Origin: Massiliimalia sp050943535
GTDB taxonomy: Bacteria; Bacillota; Clostridia; Oscillospirales; Ruminococcaceae
Direction of reading: 5' to 3'
DNA length: 64,000 bases
Assembly (NCBI GenBank): GCA_050943535.1
Contig: JBMNPJ010000002.1
Span: forward strand, 62,001-126,000
Shown: positions 9,224 through 18,175 of the stretch, piece after piece
How the letters are laid out: each line of letters opens with the position of its first letter
How positions within the stretch are numbered: the stretch's first letter is position 1
Translations under genes and position numbers: made by a program
Notes under the pieces: model-generated
What the model saw: only the letters and a program-made list of their open reading frames with translations
Database searches by the model: none
Told to the model about the DNA's origin: nothing

Positions 9224-9255
9224 CCGGAAAAATGGTCTTTTGACCATTTTCCCGG
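9224..9255 (+). promoter_or_regulatory. Hairpin in the tuf leader
   Basis: The inverted repeat CCGGAAAAATGGTC / GACCATTTTCCCGG has a TTTT loop and one mismatch. No T-run follows, so it is not a plain terminator. It lies about 8 nt after the expected tuf transcription start and could stabilise or regulate the tuf mRNA. Confidence 0.5.
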
Positions 9256-9304
9256 TAGTTGATATGATTTAAGAAAATGTTTATTTTTAAGGGAGGAAAT
9301 TCCA

Positions 9305-10504
9305 ATGGCAAAAGCTAAATTCGAAAGAAATAAGCCGCACGTTAACATTGGTACTATCGGCCACGTTGACCATGGTAAAACTACTTTGACTGCTGCTATC
9401 ACCAAAACTCTGGGTATGCAGGGTATGGCTGAATTTAAAGATTACGGCAACATCGACTCCGCTCCAGAAGAAAGAGAACGTGGTATTACCATTAATACCG
9501 TTCACGTTGAATACGAAACCAAAGCTCGTCACTACGCTCACGTTGACTGCCCAGGGCATGCTGACTATGTTAAAAACATGATCACTGGTGCTGCTCAGAT
9601 GGACGGCGCTATCCTGGTTGTATCCGCAGCTGACGGCCCGATGCCTCAGACTCGTGAACACATCCTGTTGTCCCGTCAGGTAGGCGTTCCTTACATCGTA
9701 GTATTCATGAACAAAGCTGACCAGGTTGACGACGAAGAACTGTTGGAACTGGTTGAAATGGAAATTCGTGAACTGCTGAACGAATATGAATTCCCAGGTG
9801 ACGATATTCCGATCATCAAAGGTTCTGCTCTGAAAGCTCTGGAAGCTCCAGACGATCTGAACGATCCTGCTTACAAACCAATTCTGGACTTGATGGATGC
9901 TGTTGACGAATACATCCCAACCCCAGATAGAAAAGCTGATCTGCCATTCCTGATGCCTGTAGAAGACGTATTCACCATTACTGGTCGTGGTACTGTTGCT
10001 ACTGGTAGAGTTGAAAGAGGTCAGTTGAGAACTGGTGACGAAGTTGAAATCATCGGTTTGACCGAAGAAAGAGCTAAAACTGTTGTTACCGGTATCGAAA
10101 TGTTCCGTAAGATTCTGGATTACGCTGAAGCAGGCGACAACATCGGTGCTTTGCTGCGTGGTATTCAGAGAACTGACATCAAACGTGGTCAGGTTCTGTG
10201 TAAACCAGGTTCTATCCATCCTCACACCAAATTTGAAGGTCAGATCTACGTTCTGAAAAAAGACGAAGGTGGCCGTCATACTCCTTTCTTCAACAACTAC
10301 AGACCTCAGTTCTTCTTCAGAACAACTGACGTTACCGGCGTTATTTCTCTGCCAGAAGGCACTGAAATGGCTATGCCTGGCGATAACGTAACAATTTCTG
10401 TTGAATTGATTACTCCTATCGCTATTGAAGAAGGTCTGCGTTTCGCTATCCGTGAAGGTGGTCGTACCGTAGGTTCCGGCGTTGTTTCTAAAATTGATGC
10501 ATAA
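9305..10504 (+). CDS. tuf: Translation elongation factor Tu
   Basis: A 399-residue EF-Tu. Visible are GHVDHGKTTLTAA (P-loop), RGITINTVHVEYET (switch I), DCPGHADYVKNM (switch II), NKAD, and the domain II/III motifs GRGTVATGRVERG and RPQFFFRTTDVTG. It delivers aminoacyl-tRNA to the ribosome. GGGAGGAAATTCC lies before the ATG. It follows fusA with a promoter between and is closed by a strong terminator. Confidence 0.98.
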   Translation: MAKAKFERNKPHVNIGTIGHVDHGKTTLTAAITKTLGMQGMAEFKDYGNIDSAPEERERGITINTVHVEYETKARHYAHVDCPGHADYVKNMITGAAQMDGAILVVSAADGPMPQTREHILLSRQVGVPYIVVFMNKADQVDDEELLELVEMEIRELLNEYEFPGDDIPIIKGSALKALEAPDDLNDPAYKPILDLMDAVDEYIPTPDRKADLPFLMPVEDVFTITGRGTVATGRVERGQLRTGDEVEIIGLTEERAKTVVTGIEMFRKILDYAEAGDNIGALLRGIQRTDIKRGQVLCKPGSIHPHTKFEGQIYVLKKDEGGRHTPFFNNYRPQFFFRTTDVTGVISLPEGTEMAMPGDNVTISVELITPIAIEEGLRFAIREGGRTVGSGVVSKIDA

Positions 10505-10540
10505 TTTATTTTAGAAATTGCTTTGTGATTTCATTAGATG

Positions 10541-10577
10541 CCCCGGCTGGGTTTTACTCAGCTGGGGTGTCTTTTTT
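10541..10577 (+). terminator. Terminator of the str/tuf transcript
   Basis: Stem CCCCGGCTGGG / CTCAGCTGGGG (two G-U pairs) with loop TTTTA, then TGTCTTTTTT. Confidence 0.85.
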
Positions 10578-10908
10578 ATGTCTGATAGATTGTGTGACAG
10601 AAGATTGTGATGTATAAAAATAGATTTAGTAAGTATAAAAAATATGCAGTTATACAGTTGGGATTAAAATTGTAATTGTAAGAAAAAATACTTTTTACAA
10701 AAGGGATATTTATAAAAAGAATGGTTGCTAATTATTCTGATTTATTTTTGTACTTCTTTTTCCAAAATAAGTATTGACATTTAATTCTGTTTGTTTATTT
10801 CACAGGAATCTTTGAAATAAGACAAGGTTTTCATAGGAAACATAAAATTTTTTATCAACTGATTATATATTTATTTTATATATAAATCCAAGTTCCGAAA
10901 TCTGCCAC
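10578..10908. other. AT-rich intergenic stretch, no gene seen
   Basis: About 330 bp of very AT-rich sequence between the tuf terminator and the nrdD promoter. There is one TTGACA at 10774 without a matching -10, and no open frame with a ribosome binding site. It may hold upstream control sites for nrdD; none is clear. Confidence 0.5.
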
Positions 10909-10937
10909 TTGACTTTTGAAAGGTTTTGTCATACAAT
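10909..10937 (+). promoter_or_regulatory. Promoter of the nrdD operon
   Basis: TTGACT at 10909-10914, 17-bp spacer, TACAAT at 10932-10937, about 110 nt upstream of nrdD. Confidence 0.65.
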
Positions 10938-11049
10938 AAGTAAGCAGCTAAATACAAGATATAGTAAGAGATAAATAGATTAATACTACCAGATGTATTA
11001 TTATGTGTGATTGCTACAAAGTGTTCAATACGGGGTTAGGAGAGGTAAA

Positions 11050-13329
11050 ATGATCGAAACAATTATCAAACGGGATGGCCGCGAGGCAGATTTTGATAAA
11101 CAGAAGATTACCAATGCTATTTTCAGTGCAGCAAAAGCACTAGGCGGAACCGATTATGAAGAATCTGTTCATGTAACAGATATGGTCATTCATTATCTGG
11201 AAGAACATATGAAACCGGAAGAAACTCCTACAGTGGAGCAAATTCAGGATGCTGTAGAACGGATGCTGATTGAAAACGGCAATGCCCGTACTGCCAAAGA
11301 ATACATCTTATATCGTGCAGAACGGACAAGAATCAGAGAAATGAATACCCGTTTGATGAAGGTTTATGAAGATTTAACTTTCAAAGATGCCAAGGATAAT
11401 GATGTAAAACGGGAAAATGCCAACATTGACGGAGATACTGCTATGGGAACCATGTTAAAATATGGTTCTGAAGGTGCGAAACAGTTCTATGAAATGTTTG
11501 TACTGGATCCTATGCATTCCAAGGCTCATGTAGAAGGCGATATTCATATTCACGATCTGGACTTTTTAACATTGACCACTACTTGCTGTCAGATTGATCT
11601 GGATCAGCTGTTTGAAGGCGGATTTTCTACTGGACATGGATTCCTAAGGGAACCGAATGATATTCAGACTTATGCGGCATTGGCTTGTATTGCGATTCAG
11701 TCTAATCAGAATGATCAGCATGGCGGTCAGAGTGTTCCGAATTTTGAGTATGCCATGGCAAAAGGGGTCAAAAAGACATTTATTCACCGTTATCGGGATA
11801 ACATGATCAAAGCATTGGATTTTGAAGGGATTGAAAACGCAGAAGATTTGGTTCGCAGCACCATGGATACCATTCGGGAAACCAAGGGATTGGTTCCAGC
11901 ATATGAACAGGACAATGGGTACCAACAGGAAGAAAGAGAGCTTCTCAAACAATCTGTTGCGGAAGATTTAGTAAAACGTGCTCAGGAAATCAGTCTGCGG
12001 TATGCGACTACTGAAACACAGCGTGCCACTTACCAAGCAATGGAAGCTTTGATCCACAACTTAAATACCATGCATTCCCGTGCAGGAGCTCAGATTCCAT
12101 TCAGTTCTTTGAACTATGGTCTGGATACCACTCCGGAAGGAAGACTGGTAATTAAACAAATTTTGCTGGCTACAGAAGCTGGTTTGGGAAATGGAGAAAC
12201 TCCGATTTTCCCGATTCAGATTTTTAAAGTAAAAGAGGGGATTAACTATAATCCGGCAGACCCGAACTATGACCTGTTTAAATTGTCTATGCGGGTATCT
12301 GCAAAACGGTTATTCCCAAACTATTCCTTTATTGATGCGCCATTTAATTTGCAGTATTATGTACCGGGAAGACCGGAAACAGAAATTGCTTATATGGGAT
12401 GCCGTACCCGTGTGGCAGGAAATTATTATGATCCAACCCGTGAAATTGTAAACGGACGCGGAAACTTAAGCTTTACCTCTGTAAACCTGCCTCGGCTTGC
12501 CATTAAATCCAACGGCAATGTGGAATTTTTCTTTGAACAATTGGATCATATGATTGATCTTGTGATTGATCAGCTTTTGGATCGTTTTAAAATTCAGGGA
12601 AAGAAAAAAGTGAAAAACTATCCGTTTTTGATGGGACAGGGTGTCTGGTTGGATTCTGATAAACTGGGACCGGAAGATGAAGTGGGAGAAGTGCTCAAAC
12701 ACGGTACTTTGACCATGGGATTTATCGGGCTTGCAGAATGTCTGAAAGCTTTAATCGGCGAACATCATGGAGAAAGCAAGGAAGCTCAGAATTTGGGCCT
12801 GGATATTATCGGATTTATGCGTAAGCGGATGGATCAGGCTACGGAAAAATACGGATTGAATTTCTCTTTGATCGCTACTCCTGCAGAAGGATTGTCCGGA
12901 CGTTTTGTTCGAATCGACAAGGCAAAATACGGAATTATTCCTGGTGTAACTGATCGGGATTATTATACAAACTCTTTCCATATTCCGGTTTATTACGAAA
13001 TTTCTGCTTTTGATAAGATTCGTTTGGAAGCGCCATACCACAATTTAACCAACGGCGGACATATTTCCTATATTGAATTGGATGGAGATACTGCTAAGAA
13101 TCTGCAGGCGTTTGAGGCCATTATCCGCTGCATGAAAGAGGCAGGAATTGGATATGGATCCATTAACCATCCTGTAGACCGTGACCCTGTGTGCGGCTAT
13201 ACTGGCATTATTAACGATGTATGCCCTCGCTGCGGACGGCGGGAAGGAGAAGGGGTACCAGTAGAAAAACTCCGCGAACTGCGCAGAAAATACCCTAATA
13301 TGCCTCATTTTTATGATCGGGATGTTTGA
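11050..13329 (+). CDS. nrdD: Anaerobic ribonucleoside-triphosphate reductase, catalytic subunit lacking the glycyl-radical tail
   Basis: A 759-residue class III reductase large chain. It has an N-terminal ATP-cone (about 1-95, starting IIKRDGREADFDKQKI) and the ten-stranded barrel with TTCCQIDL, NDQHGGQSVPNF and the MGCRTRV cysteine loop. A C-terminal zinc-type segment contains PVCGYTGIINDVCPRCG (about 713-729). The usual glycyl-radical end (RxxGYL) is absent: the protein stops about 30 residues after the zinc segment, and the domain is encoded by the next gene. The zinc segment has only three cysteines (715, 725, 728); the position of the first usual ligand is Asp712. The start is at ATG 11050 behind AGGAGAGG. 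It needs NrdG for activation. Confidence 0.92.
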   Translation: MIETIIKRDGREADFDKQKITNAIFSAAKALGGTDYEESVHVTDMVIHYLEEHMKPEETPTVEQIQDAVERMLIENGNARTAKEYILYRAERTRIREMNTRLMKVYEDLTFKDAKDNDVKRENANIDGDTAMGTMLKYGSEGAKQFYEMFVLDPMHSKAHVEGDIHIHDLDFLTLTTTCCQIDLDQLFEGGFSTGHGFLREPNDIQTYAALACIAIQSNQNDQHGGQSVPNFEYAMAKGVKKTFIHRYRDNMIKALDFEGIENAEDLVRSTMDTIRETKGLVPAYEQDNGYQQEERELLKQSVAEDLVKRAQEISLRYATTETQRATYQAMEALIHNLNTMHSRAGAQIPFSSLNYGLDTTPEGRLVIKQILLATEAGLGNGETPIFPIQIFKVKEGINYNPADPNYDLFKLSMRVSAKRLFPNYSFIDAPFNLQYYVPGRPETEIAYMGCRTRVAGNYYDPTREIVNGRGNLSFTSVNLPRLAIKSNGNVEFFFEQLDHMIDLVIDQLLDRFKIQGKKKVKNYPFLMGQGVWLDSDKLGPEDEVGEVLKHGTLTMGFIGLAECLKALIGEHHGESKEAQNLGLDIIGFMRKRMDQATEKYGLNFSLIATPAEGLSGRFVRIDKAKYGIIPGVTDRDYYTNSFHIPVYYEISAFDKIRLEAPYHNLTNGGHISYIELDGDTAKNLQAFEAIIRCMKEAGIGYGSINHPVDRDPVCGYTGIINDVCPRCGRREGEGVPVEKLRELRRKYPNMPHFYDRDV

Positions 13330-13396
13330 TCCTCGATAATAACTCAGTCAATTTTAGAAAAGTAAAGATATATTACGAGAAAGGAACGAATGATTT

Positions 13397-13588
13397 ATGA
13401 TGAATGTACAGGAAGTAAAACACACCGAAACCAATGGTGCTGTCGTGGGGGAAAACGTAGGCTTTGAACGAATTCGCAGAATTACCGGTTATCTGGTAGG
13501 GACTGTAGATAAGTTCAACAATGCAAAACGTGCGGAAGAACATGATCGTGTAAAGCATTCTGTTTCTGGATCCAAAGAAATTATCTGA
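13397..13588 (+). CDS. Stand-alone glycyl-radical domain of NrdD
   Basis: A 63-residue protein whose residues 23-55 match the C-terminal radical domain of class III reductases: FERIRRITGYLVG, then FNNAKRAEEHDRVKHS. Gly31 in the RITGYL motif would be the radical site. The first 20 residues are a separate leader not found in fused enzymes. It lies 67 bp after nrdD in another frame, with in-frame stops between, an ATG of its own and AAAGGAA upstream. It is therefore a separate gene rather than a simple frameshift. It should dock into NrdD the way GrcA/YfiD complements pyruvate formate-lyase, and be activated by NrdG. The assignment rests on motif similarity. Confidence 0.85.
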   Translation: MMNVQEVKHTETNGAVVGENVGFERIRRITGYLVGTVDKFNNAKRAEEHDRVKHSVSGSKEII

Positions 13589-13615
13589 TTTTATAAAAAT
13601 AGCAAAATAAAGTTT

Positions 13616-13647
13616 GCGCCTTCCTCAAGGGGAAGGTGCTTATTTTA
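13616..13647 (+). terminator. Hairpin between the radical-domain gene and nrdG
   Basis: Stem GCGCCTTCC / GGAAGGTGC followed by TTATTTT. It could be a leaky terminator that lowers nrdG expression relative to nrdD, or a stabilising hairpin. Confidence 0.5.
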
Positions 13648-13680
13648 AGATTTTCCAATCTGTCAGAGGTGAACAAAAAG

Positions 13681-14190
13681 ATGGATGTAAAGATTGCGGG
13701 AGTCATCCGTGAATCAATTGTAGATGGTCCTGGGATTCGCTTTGTAGTTTTTACACAAGGGTGTCCTCATCATTGTCCGGGCTGTCATAATCCAGAAAGC
13801 CACGATCCTTCTGGAGGGTATTGGTGCAGTGTAGAGAAGATTATGGGGGAAATTTTAAAAGATCCTTTGTTGTCCGGCGTTACTTTCAGCGGAGGAGAGC
13901 CTTTTTGTCAGCCGGAACCCTTGTTGGAATTGGGCAGAAAAATCCGGGAAAAGGGTTTAGGACTGATGATTTATACCGGATATGTTTGCGAGGATTTGCT
14001 GGAAATGGGAAAAGAAAATCCCCATATTTTGGAACTGATGAAACTGGCGGATATTATTGTAGACGGTCCATTTGTAATGGCTCAGCGTGATTTGGATTTG
14101 CTGTTCCGAGGAAGCCGAAATCAGCGAATTGTAGATGGGAAAAAAACGGCAGAATCCGGCAGAGTCGTAGAAACGGAGTTTCCTCAGTAA
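13681..14190 (+). CDS. nrdG: Anaerobic ribonucleotide reductase activating protein NrdG (radical SAM)
   Basis: A 169-residue radical SAM activase. The 4Fe-4S motif is CPHHCPGC (Cys28, 32, 35), followed by FSGGEPFCQPEPL and IVDGPFV. It abstracts a hydrogen from the reductase glycine using SAM, here the glycine of the separate small protein. The ATG at 13681 was chosen because AGAGGTGA precedes it; an upstream in-frame start at 13636 lacks a binding site and adds 15 atypical residues. Confidence 0.92.
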   Translation: MDVKIAGVIRESIVDGPGIRFVVFTQGCPHHCPGCHNPESHDPSGGYWCSVEKIMGEILKDPLLSGVTFSGGEPFCQPEPLLELGRKIREKGLGLMIYTGYVCEDLLEMGKENPHILELMKLADIIVDGPFVMAQRDLDLLFRGSRNQRIVDGKKTAESGRVVETEFPQ

Positions 14191-14206
14191 ACTTTGTCCA
14201 TAGAAT

Positions 14207-14252
14207 AAAAAGTGTTTGGGAACAATGGGTGAAAGTTCTCAGACACTTTTTT
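14207..14252 (+). terminator. Terminator of the nrd operon
   Basis: Long stem with arm AAAAGTGTTTGGGAAC and partner GTTCTCAGACACTTTT (G-U pairs), ending in a T-run. Confidence 0.8.
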
Positions 14253-14453
14253 GCGTTATCAATGTTTTTTAGCCCGGCGAACCAAAATAAAAAAAGAAAT
14301 TTCTTTTGTATATAGTTCCAAAAATTGAGATTGTTTTTTTCTGTATTGGCACTTTCTTTTTTTAAGAAAAAGAGGTATAGTAAAAGAAATTTACACAAAG
14401 ATGTAATCTTTTCGGAAATCCTAATAAAGATCATGTAAAGTGAGGTTTTACCT

Positions 14454-15539
14454 ATGCCGATTCATTTTTCAGAAGAACGATGGAACAAAGTACGAAAAAA
14501 CTATACCCAATGGTGGGATGGAACCCTAAAACGCCCTTTAATGAAGATGACAGTCCGAAATGCCTATCAGCCTTCCCGGCCTGAGCCAAAAGCACCGCTG
14601 CTTTGTCAGGCGGTGTGTGATCAGTTTCAATACTCTCCGGAAGAATTGATTGATCGCTGGGATTATGAACTGGAGCAATATGAATTTTTGGGAGATGCGT
14701 TTCCGTTTATTAACTTTGACTTTTTTGGTCCCGGAGTCTTGGCGGCTTTCTGCGGTGCCAAACTGGATAATAGCAGCGGAGGTGTGTGGTTTTTCCCCAC
14801 AGAAAAAAAGGATATTTCCCAGATTCATATCCATTATGATCCTGAAAATATCTGGGCCAGAAGGATTAAAGATTTGTACCGGGCAGGAAACCAGCGCTGG
14901 CAGGGTCAGGTTTTGATGGGGATGACAGATTTAGGGGGGATTCTGGATGTCATCGCATCTTTCCGGGAAAGTGAGAATCTGCTCTTGGATTTATATGATG
15001 CGCCGGAAGAAGTGCTTCGTTTGTGCCGGGAAACACAACAGGCATGGATGGATGCATACAACGATTTAAATTCTGTTCTGCAGCCGGTAAATCCAGGATA
15101 TTCTGATTGGAGCGGTATTTACAGTAAGGATCCCAGCTATGTAATCCAGTCTGATTTCAGTTATATGATTGGAACAGAAATGTTTGATGAATTTGCACTT
15201 CCGTTTTTAAAAGAATCTTGTGATACACTGACAAATACCATTTATCACCTGGATGGTCAGGGAGAATTAAAGCATTTGGATCATTTGCTGGAAATTCCCT
15301 CTTTAAACGCAGTGCAATGGGTATGGGGAGATGGATCTCCTACAGGAAAACATTGGGTTGATGTATATCAAAAAATTGCCGCATCCGGAAAGGGAATTCA
15401 TCTGATTGGAGGAGATCAGGAAGATTTTGATACGGTTCTCTCCCAGGTGAAAGGCAGATTTTACATGTATACAGAAGCCAAAGACTGTGATCAGGGAAAA
15501 CAGATTTTAGATAAATATGGAATTCCCTTATACGGATAA
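14454..15539 (+). CDS. Uroporphyrinogen decarboxylase-like (URO-D fold) protein
   Basis: A 361-residue protein resembling the URO-D/MtaA-type barrel family that is common in anaerobes, often annotated as URO-D or methyltransferase-like. The fold is suggested by GDAFPFINFDFFGPG, YIIQSDFSYMIG-like and DQEDFDTVLSQVKGRFYM segments. It lacks haem or corrinoid partners nearby, so true uroporphyrinogen decarboxylation is unlikely. It could act on a methyl or sugar substrate. It stands alone, with 263 bp upstream and a bidirectional terminator downstream. Function is unknown. Confidence 0.6.
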   Translation: MPIHFSEERWNKVRKNYTQWWDGTLKRPLMKMTVRNAYQPSRPEPKAPLLCQAVCDQFQYSPEELIDRWDYELEQYEFLGDAFPFINFDFFGPGVLAAFCGAKLDNSSGGVWFFPTEKKDISQIHIHYDPENIWARRIKDLYRAGNQRWQGQVLMGMTDLGGILDVIASFRESENLLLDLYDAPEEVLRLCRETQQAWMDAYNDLNSVLQPVNPGYSDWSGIYSKDPSYVIQSDFSYMIGTEMFDEFALPFLKESCDTLTNTIYHLDGQGELKHLDHLLEIPSLNAVQWVWGDGSPTGKHWVDVYQKIAASGKGIHLIGGDQEDFDTVLSQVKGRFYMYTEAKDCDQGKQILDKYGIPLYG

Positions 15540-15586
15540 TTACTAGGTAAAACTCGGATTAATGACCGTTATGCTCATAATAATTA

Positions 15587-15624
15587 AAAAAGGAAGTACT
15601 GCATTTTGCAGTACTTCCTTTTGG
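15587..15624. terminator. Bidirectional terminator between the URO-D-like gene and purD
   Basis: Perfect stem AAAAGGAAGTACTGCA / TGCAGTACTTCCTTTT with loop TTT. It serves both converging transcripts. Confidence 0.9.
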
Positions 15625-15638
15625 CAATATAAAAATGA

Positions 15639-16928
15639 TTATTTATTTTGAGGTGCTTCTAACGCCCGTTTTCCAATGTCTTTGCGGCAGAATCCGCCTT
15701 CAAAGGAAATGGTATCCACAGCAGCGTAAGCCTTGTCCAGCGCTTCCTGCAAGCTGTCACCAGTCTGAGTGATTCCCAGTACACGTCCTCCGTTAGTGCA
15801 GAAGACACCGTTTTCCAATTTGGTTCCTGCATGGTATACAGTAGCCAAAGGAGACTGTCCGTTTTCATCCAAGCCGGAAATAGGCAAGCCTTTTGGATAG
15901 GATTGAGGATATCCTCCGGATGCCTCAATGACACAGGCAGCATGTTTTTGGGTATCGAATTCTACAGGAACTTCTGCCAGGCGGCCTTCTGAAACAGCTT
16001 CAAAAATATCCAGCAGGTCGGATTTCAGCAAAGGCAGAACAACCTGAGTTTCCGGGTCACCAAATCGGCAGTTATATTCAATGACTTTTGGTCCTTTTGG
16101 TGTGATCATCAGTCCAAAGAAAATAACTCCCCGGAATGGACGTCCTTCCTGATTCATGGCTTCCATGGTGGGCAGGAAGATAGTTTTCATACATTCTTCA
16201 GCAACAGCAGGGGTGTAGTAAGGGTTTGGAGCCACAGTGCCCATACCGCCGGTATTCAGTCCCTGATCACCGTCCAGAGCCCGTTTATGGTCCATAGCGG
16301 AAACCATTGGTACAATGGTTTTTCCGTCACAGAAGGATAAAACAGAAACTTCGGGACCGGTCAGGAATTCTTCTACCACAATGCGGCTTCCGCTGGCACC
16401 GAACATTTTGTCTTCCATAATGGAATGTACTGCTTCTTTTGCAGCTTCAAAATCCTGAGCGATAATAACGCCTTTACCCAGAGCCAGCCCATCGGCTTTA
16501 ATGACAGCAGGATAGCTGTTCTGCTCTTCAATGTAGGCGATGGCTTTCTGCGGGTCATCAAAGGTTTCATAAGCAGCAGTAGGAATGCCGTATTTTTTCA
16601 TCAATTCTTTGGAGAATACTTTGCTTCCTTCCAAAATTGCGGCTTTTTGATCTGGACCAAAGGTGCGAATTCCTTTTTCATTCAGTGCGTCTACCATACC
16701 TGCAACCAGAGGATCGTCAGGAGTAACCACAGCAAAATCAATTTTTTGTTCTACACAGAAAGCAGCCATAGCTTCTTTATCGCAAGGGGCGATGTTGACA
16801 CATTCCGCATCTTTGGAGATGCCTCCGTTTCCAGGAGCACAGTAAATTTTGCTGATGCGGGAATTTTCTTTCAGTTTCCGGATGACAGCATGTTCCCGTC
16901 CTCCGGAACCAATCACCAGTATCTTCAT
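15639..16928 (-). CDS. purD: Phosphoribosylamine-glycine ligase (GAR synthetase)
   Basis: A 429-residue ATP-grasp ligase of normal length. The N-terminal IGSGGREHA and FAVVTPDDPL, the ATP-grasp core FLTGPEVSVLSF, and CRFGDPETQVVLPLL are typical of PurD. It joins glycine to phosphoribosylamine (step 2 of purine synthesis). It is the last gene of the operon, 33 bp after the transformylase gene. AAAGGAAGAG precedes the ATG. Confidence 0.97.
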   Translation of the reverse strand: MKILVIGSGGREHAVIRKLKENSRISKIYCAPGNGGISKDAECVNIAPCDKEAMAAFCVEQKIDFAVVTPDDPLVAGMVDALNEKGIRTFGPDQKAAILEGSKVFSKELMKKYGIPTAAYETFDDPQKAIAYIEEQNSYPAVIKADGLALGKGVIIAQDFEAAKEAVHSIMEDKMFGASGSRIVVEEFLTGPEVSVLSFCDGKTIVPMVSAMDHKRALDGDQGLNTGGMGTVAPNPYYTPAVAEECMKTIFLPTMEAMNQEGRPFRGVIFFGLMITPKGPKVIEYNCRFGDPETQVVLPLLKSDLLDIFEAVSEGRLAEVPVEFDTQKHAACVIEASGGYPQSYPKGLPISGLDENGQSPLATVYHAGTKLENGVFCTNGGRVLGITQTGDSLQEALDKAYAAVDTISFEGGFCRKDIGKRALEAPQNK

Positions 16929-16961
16929 TGTGAAACTCTTCCTTTCGGGTTTGTTAGGGAA

Positions 16962-18140
16962 TTAGTGATGGAACAGACGAATGCCGGTAAATGCCATAGC
17001 CATACCATATTTGTTGCAAGTATCAATGACATTGTCGTCACGGATAGAACCGCCTGGCTGAGCAATGTAAGCAACACCGCTGCGGTGAGCCCGTTCAATG
17101 TTGTCACCGAATGGGAAGAATGCGTCAGAACCCAGGGAAACACCAGTGAGTTTAGACAGCCATTCTTTCTTTTCTTCCCGGGTCAAAGGTTCCGGTTGTT
17201 CCGTAAATGCAAATTCCCAGTTTCCGTCACCGATGACATCTTCATAATCGTCAGAAATATAAACGTCAATGGTATTGTCACGGTCTGCGCGGCGAATTTT
17301 TTCTTTAAAAGGCAGTGCCAGCACTTTTGGATGTTGTCTCAGCCACCAGATATCTGCTTTATTGCCGGCCAGACGAGTACAGTGAATACGGGACTGCTGT
17401 CCTGCACCGATACCGATTGCCTGTCCGTCTTTTGCGTAACATACAGAGTTGGACTGAGTATATTTTAAAGTAATTAAGGAAATGATCAAGTCGCGTTTTG
17501 CATCTTCCGGCAGTTCTTTATTTTCGGTTACCAGATTGTTTAACAGTTCTTCGTCAATTTTCAGTTCATTGCGTCCCTGTTCAAAAGTAATGCCGAAACA
17601 GTCTTTGTGTTCTACTGGAGCAGGACGGTAAGATGGGTCCATCTGGATCACATTGTAGCTGCCTTTGCGTTTGCCTTTCAGGATTTCCAATGCTTCGTCG
17701 GTATATCCAGGAGCAATGACACCGTCAGAAACTTCCCGTGCAATCAGGGTAGCAGTTTCTTTATCACAGATTTCGCTCAGAGCAATAAAATCTCCGTAAG
17801 AGGACATTCTGTCAGCACCTCTGGCTCTTGCATAAGCGGTTGCCAATGGAGACAGTTCCAGATCGTCTACAAAATAAATCTTTTTCAGTACGTCAGACAT
17901 AGGGATTGCAACAGCAGCACCAGCTGGGCTTACGTGTTTAAAAGAAGCTGCAGCAGGGAGTCCAGTAGCAGCTTTCAGTTCGGTAACCAGCTGCCAGCTG
18001 TTGAATGCATCCAAAAAGTTAATGTAACCTGGTTTTCCGTTGAGGACAGTAATCGGAAGTTCGCCTCCGTCCTGCATAAAAATGCGGGATGGTTTCTGGT
18101 TAGGGTTACATCCGTATTTTAACGCTAATTCATTTGCCAT
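16962..18140 (-). CDS. Stand-alone AICAR transformylase (PurH C-terminal domain only)
   Basis: A 392-residue protein equal to the AICAR formyltransferase part of PurH. It has KHVSPAGAA, KYTQSNSVCYAKDGQAIGIGAGQQSR (split in two blocks), SDAFFPFGDN and AQPGGSIRDD. The N-terminal IMP cyclohydrolase (MGS-fold) domain of ordinary PurH is absent. The cyclohydrolase step is supplied by the gene just upstream. It transfers a formyl group from 10-formyl-THF to AICAR. The start is at ATG 18140 behind GGAGGG; an in-frame ATG 15 nt upstream overlaps that binding site. Confidence 0.93.
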   Translation of the reverse strand: MANELALKYGCNPNQKPSRIFMQDGGELPITVLNGKPGYINFLDAFNSWQLVTELKAATGLPAAASFKHVSPAGAAVAIPMSDVLKKIYFVDDLELSPLATAYARARGADRMSSYGDFIALSEICDKETATLIAREVSDGVIAPGYTDEALEILKGKRKGSYNVIQMDPSYRPAPVEHKDCFGITFEQGRNELKIDEELLNNLVTENKELPEDAKRDLIISLITLKYTQSNSVCYAKDGQAIGIGAGQQSRIHCTRLAGNKADIWWLRQHPKVLALPFKEKIRRADRDNTIDVYISDDYEDVIGDGNWEFAFTEQPEPLTREEKKEWLSKLTGVSLGSDAFFPFGDNIERAHRSGVAYIAQPGGSIRDDNVIDTCNKYGMAMAFTGIRLFHH

Positions 18141-18175
18141 AATAATTCCCTCCATAAGTAAATGATCAGATTGTC

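Noticed and set aside
10938..10980. NrdR box in front of nrdD (ACAAGATATAGTAAG)
   Set aside because: Only partial agreement with the NrdR consensus and no second box at the usual spacing.
13330..13396. nrdD split as a simple frameshift or nonsense mutation
   Set aside because: The 67 bp between the genes contain stops, the small gene has its own start and binding site, and both proteins carry extra residues at the break that a fused enzyme lacks.
14454..15539. Haem-pathway uroporphyrinogen decarboxylase
   Set aside because: No haem genes nearby and the sequence looks like the broad URO-D-fold family of anaerobes rather than HemE.
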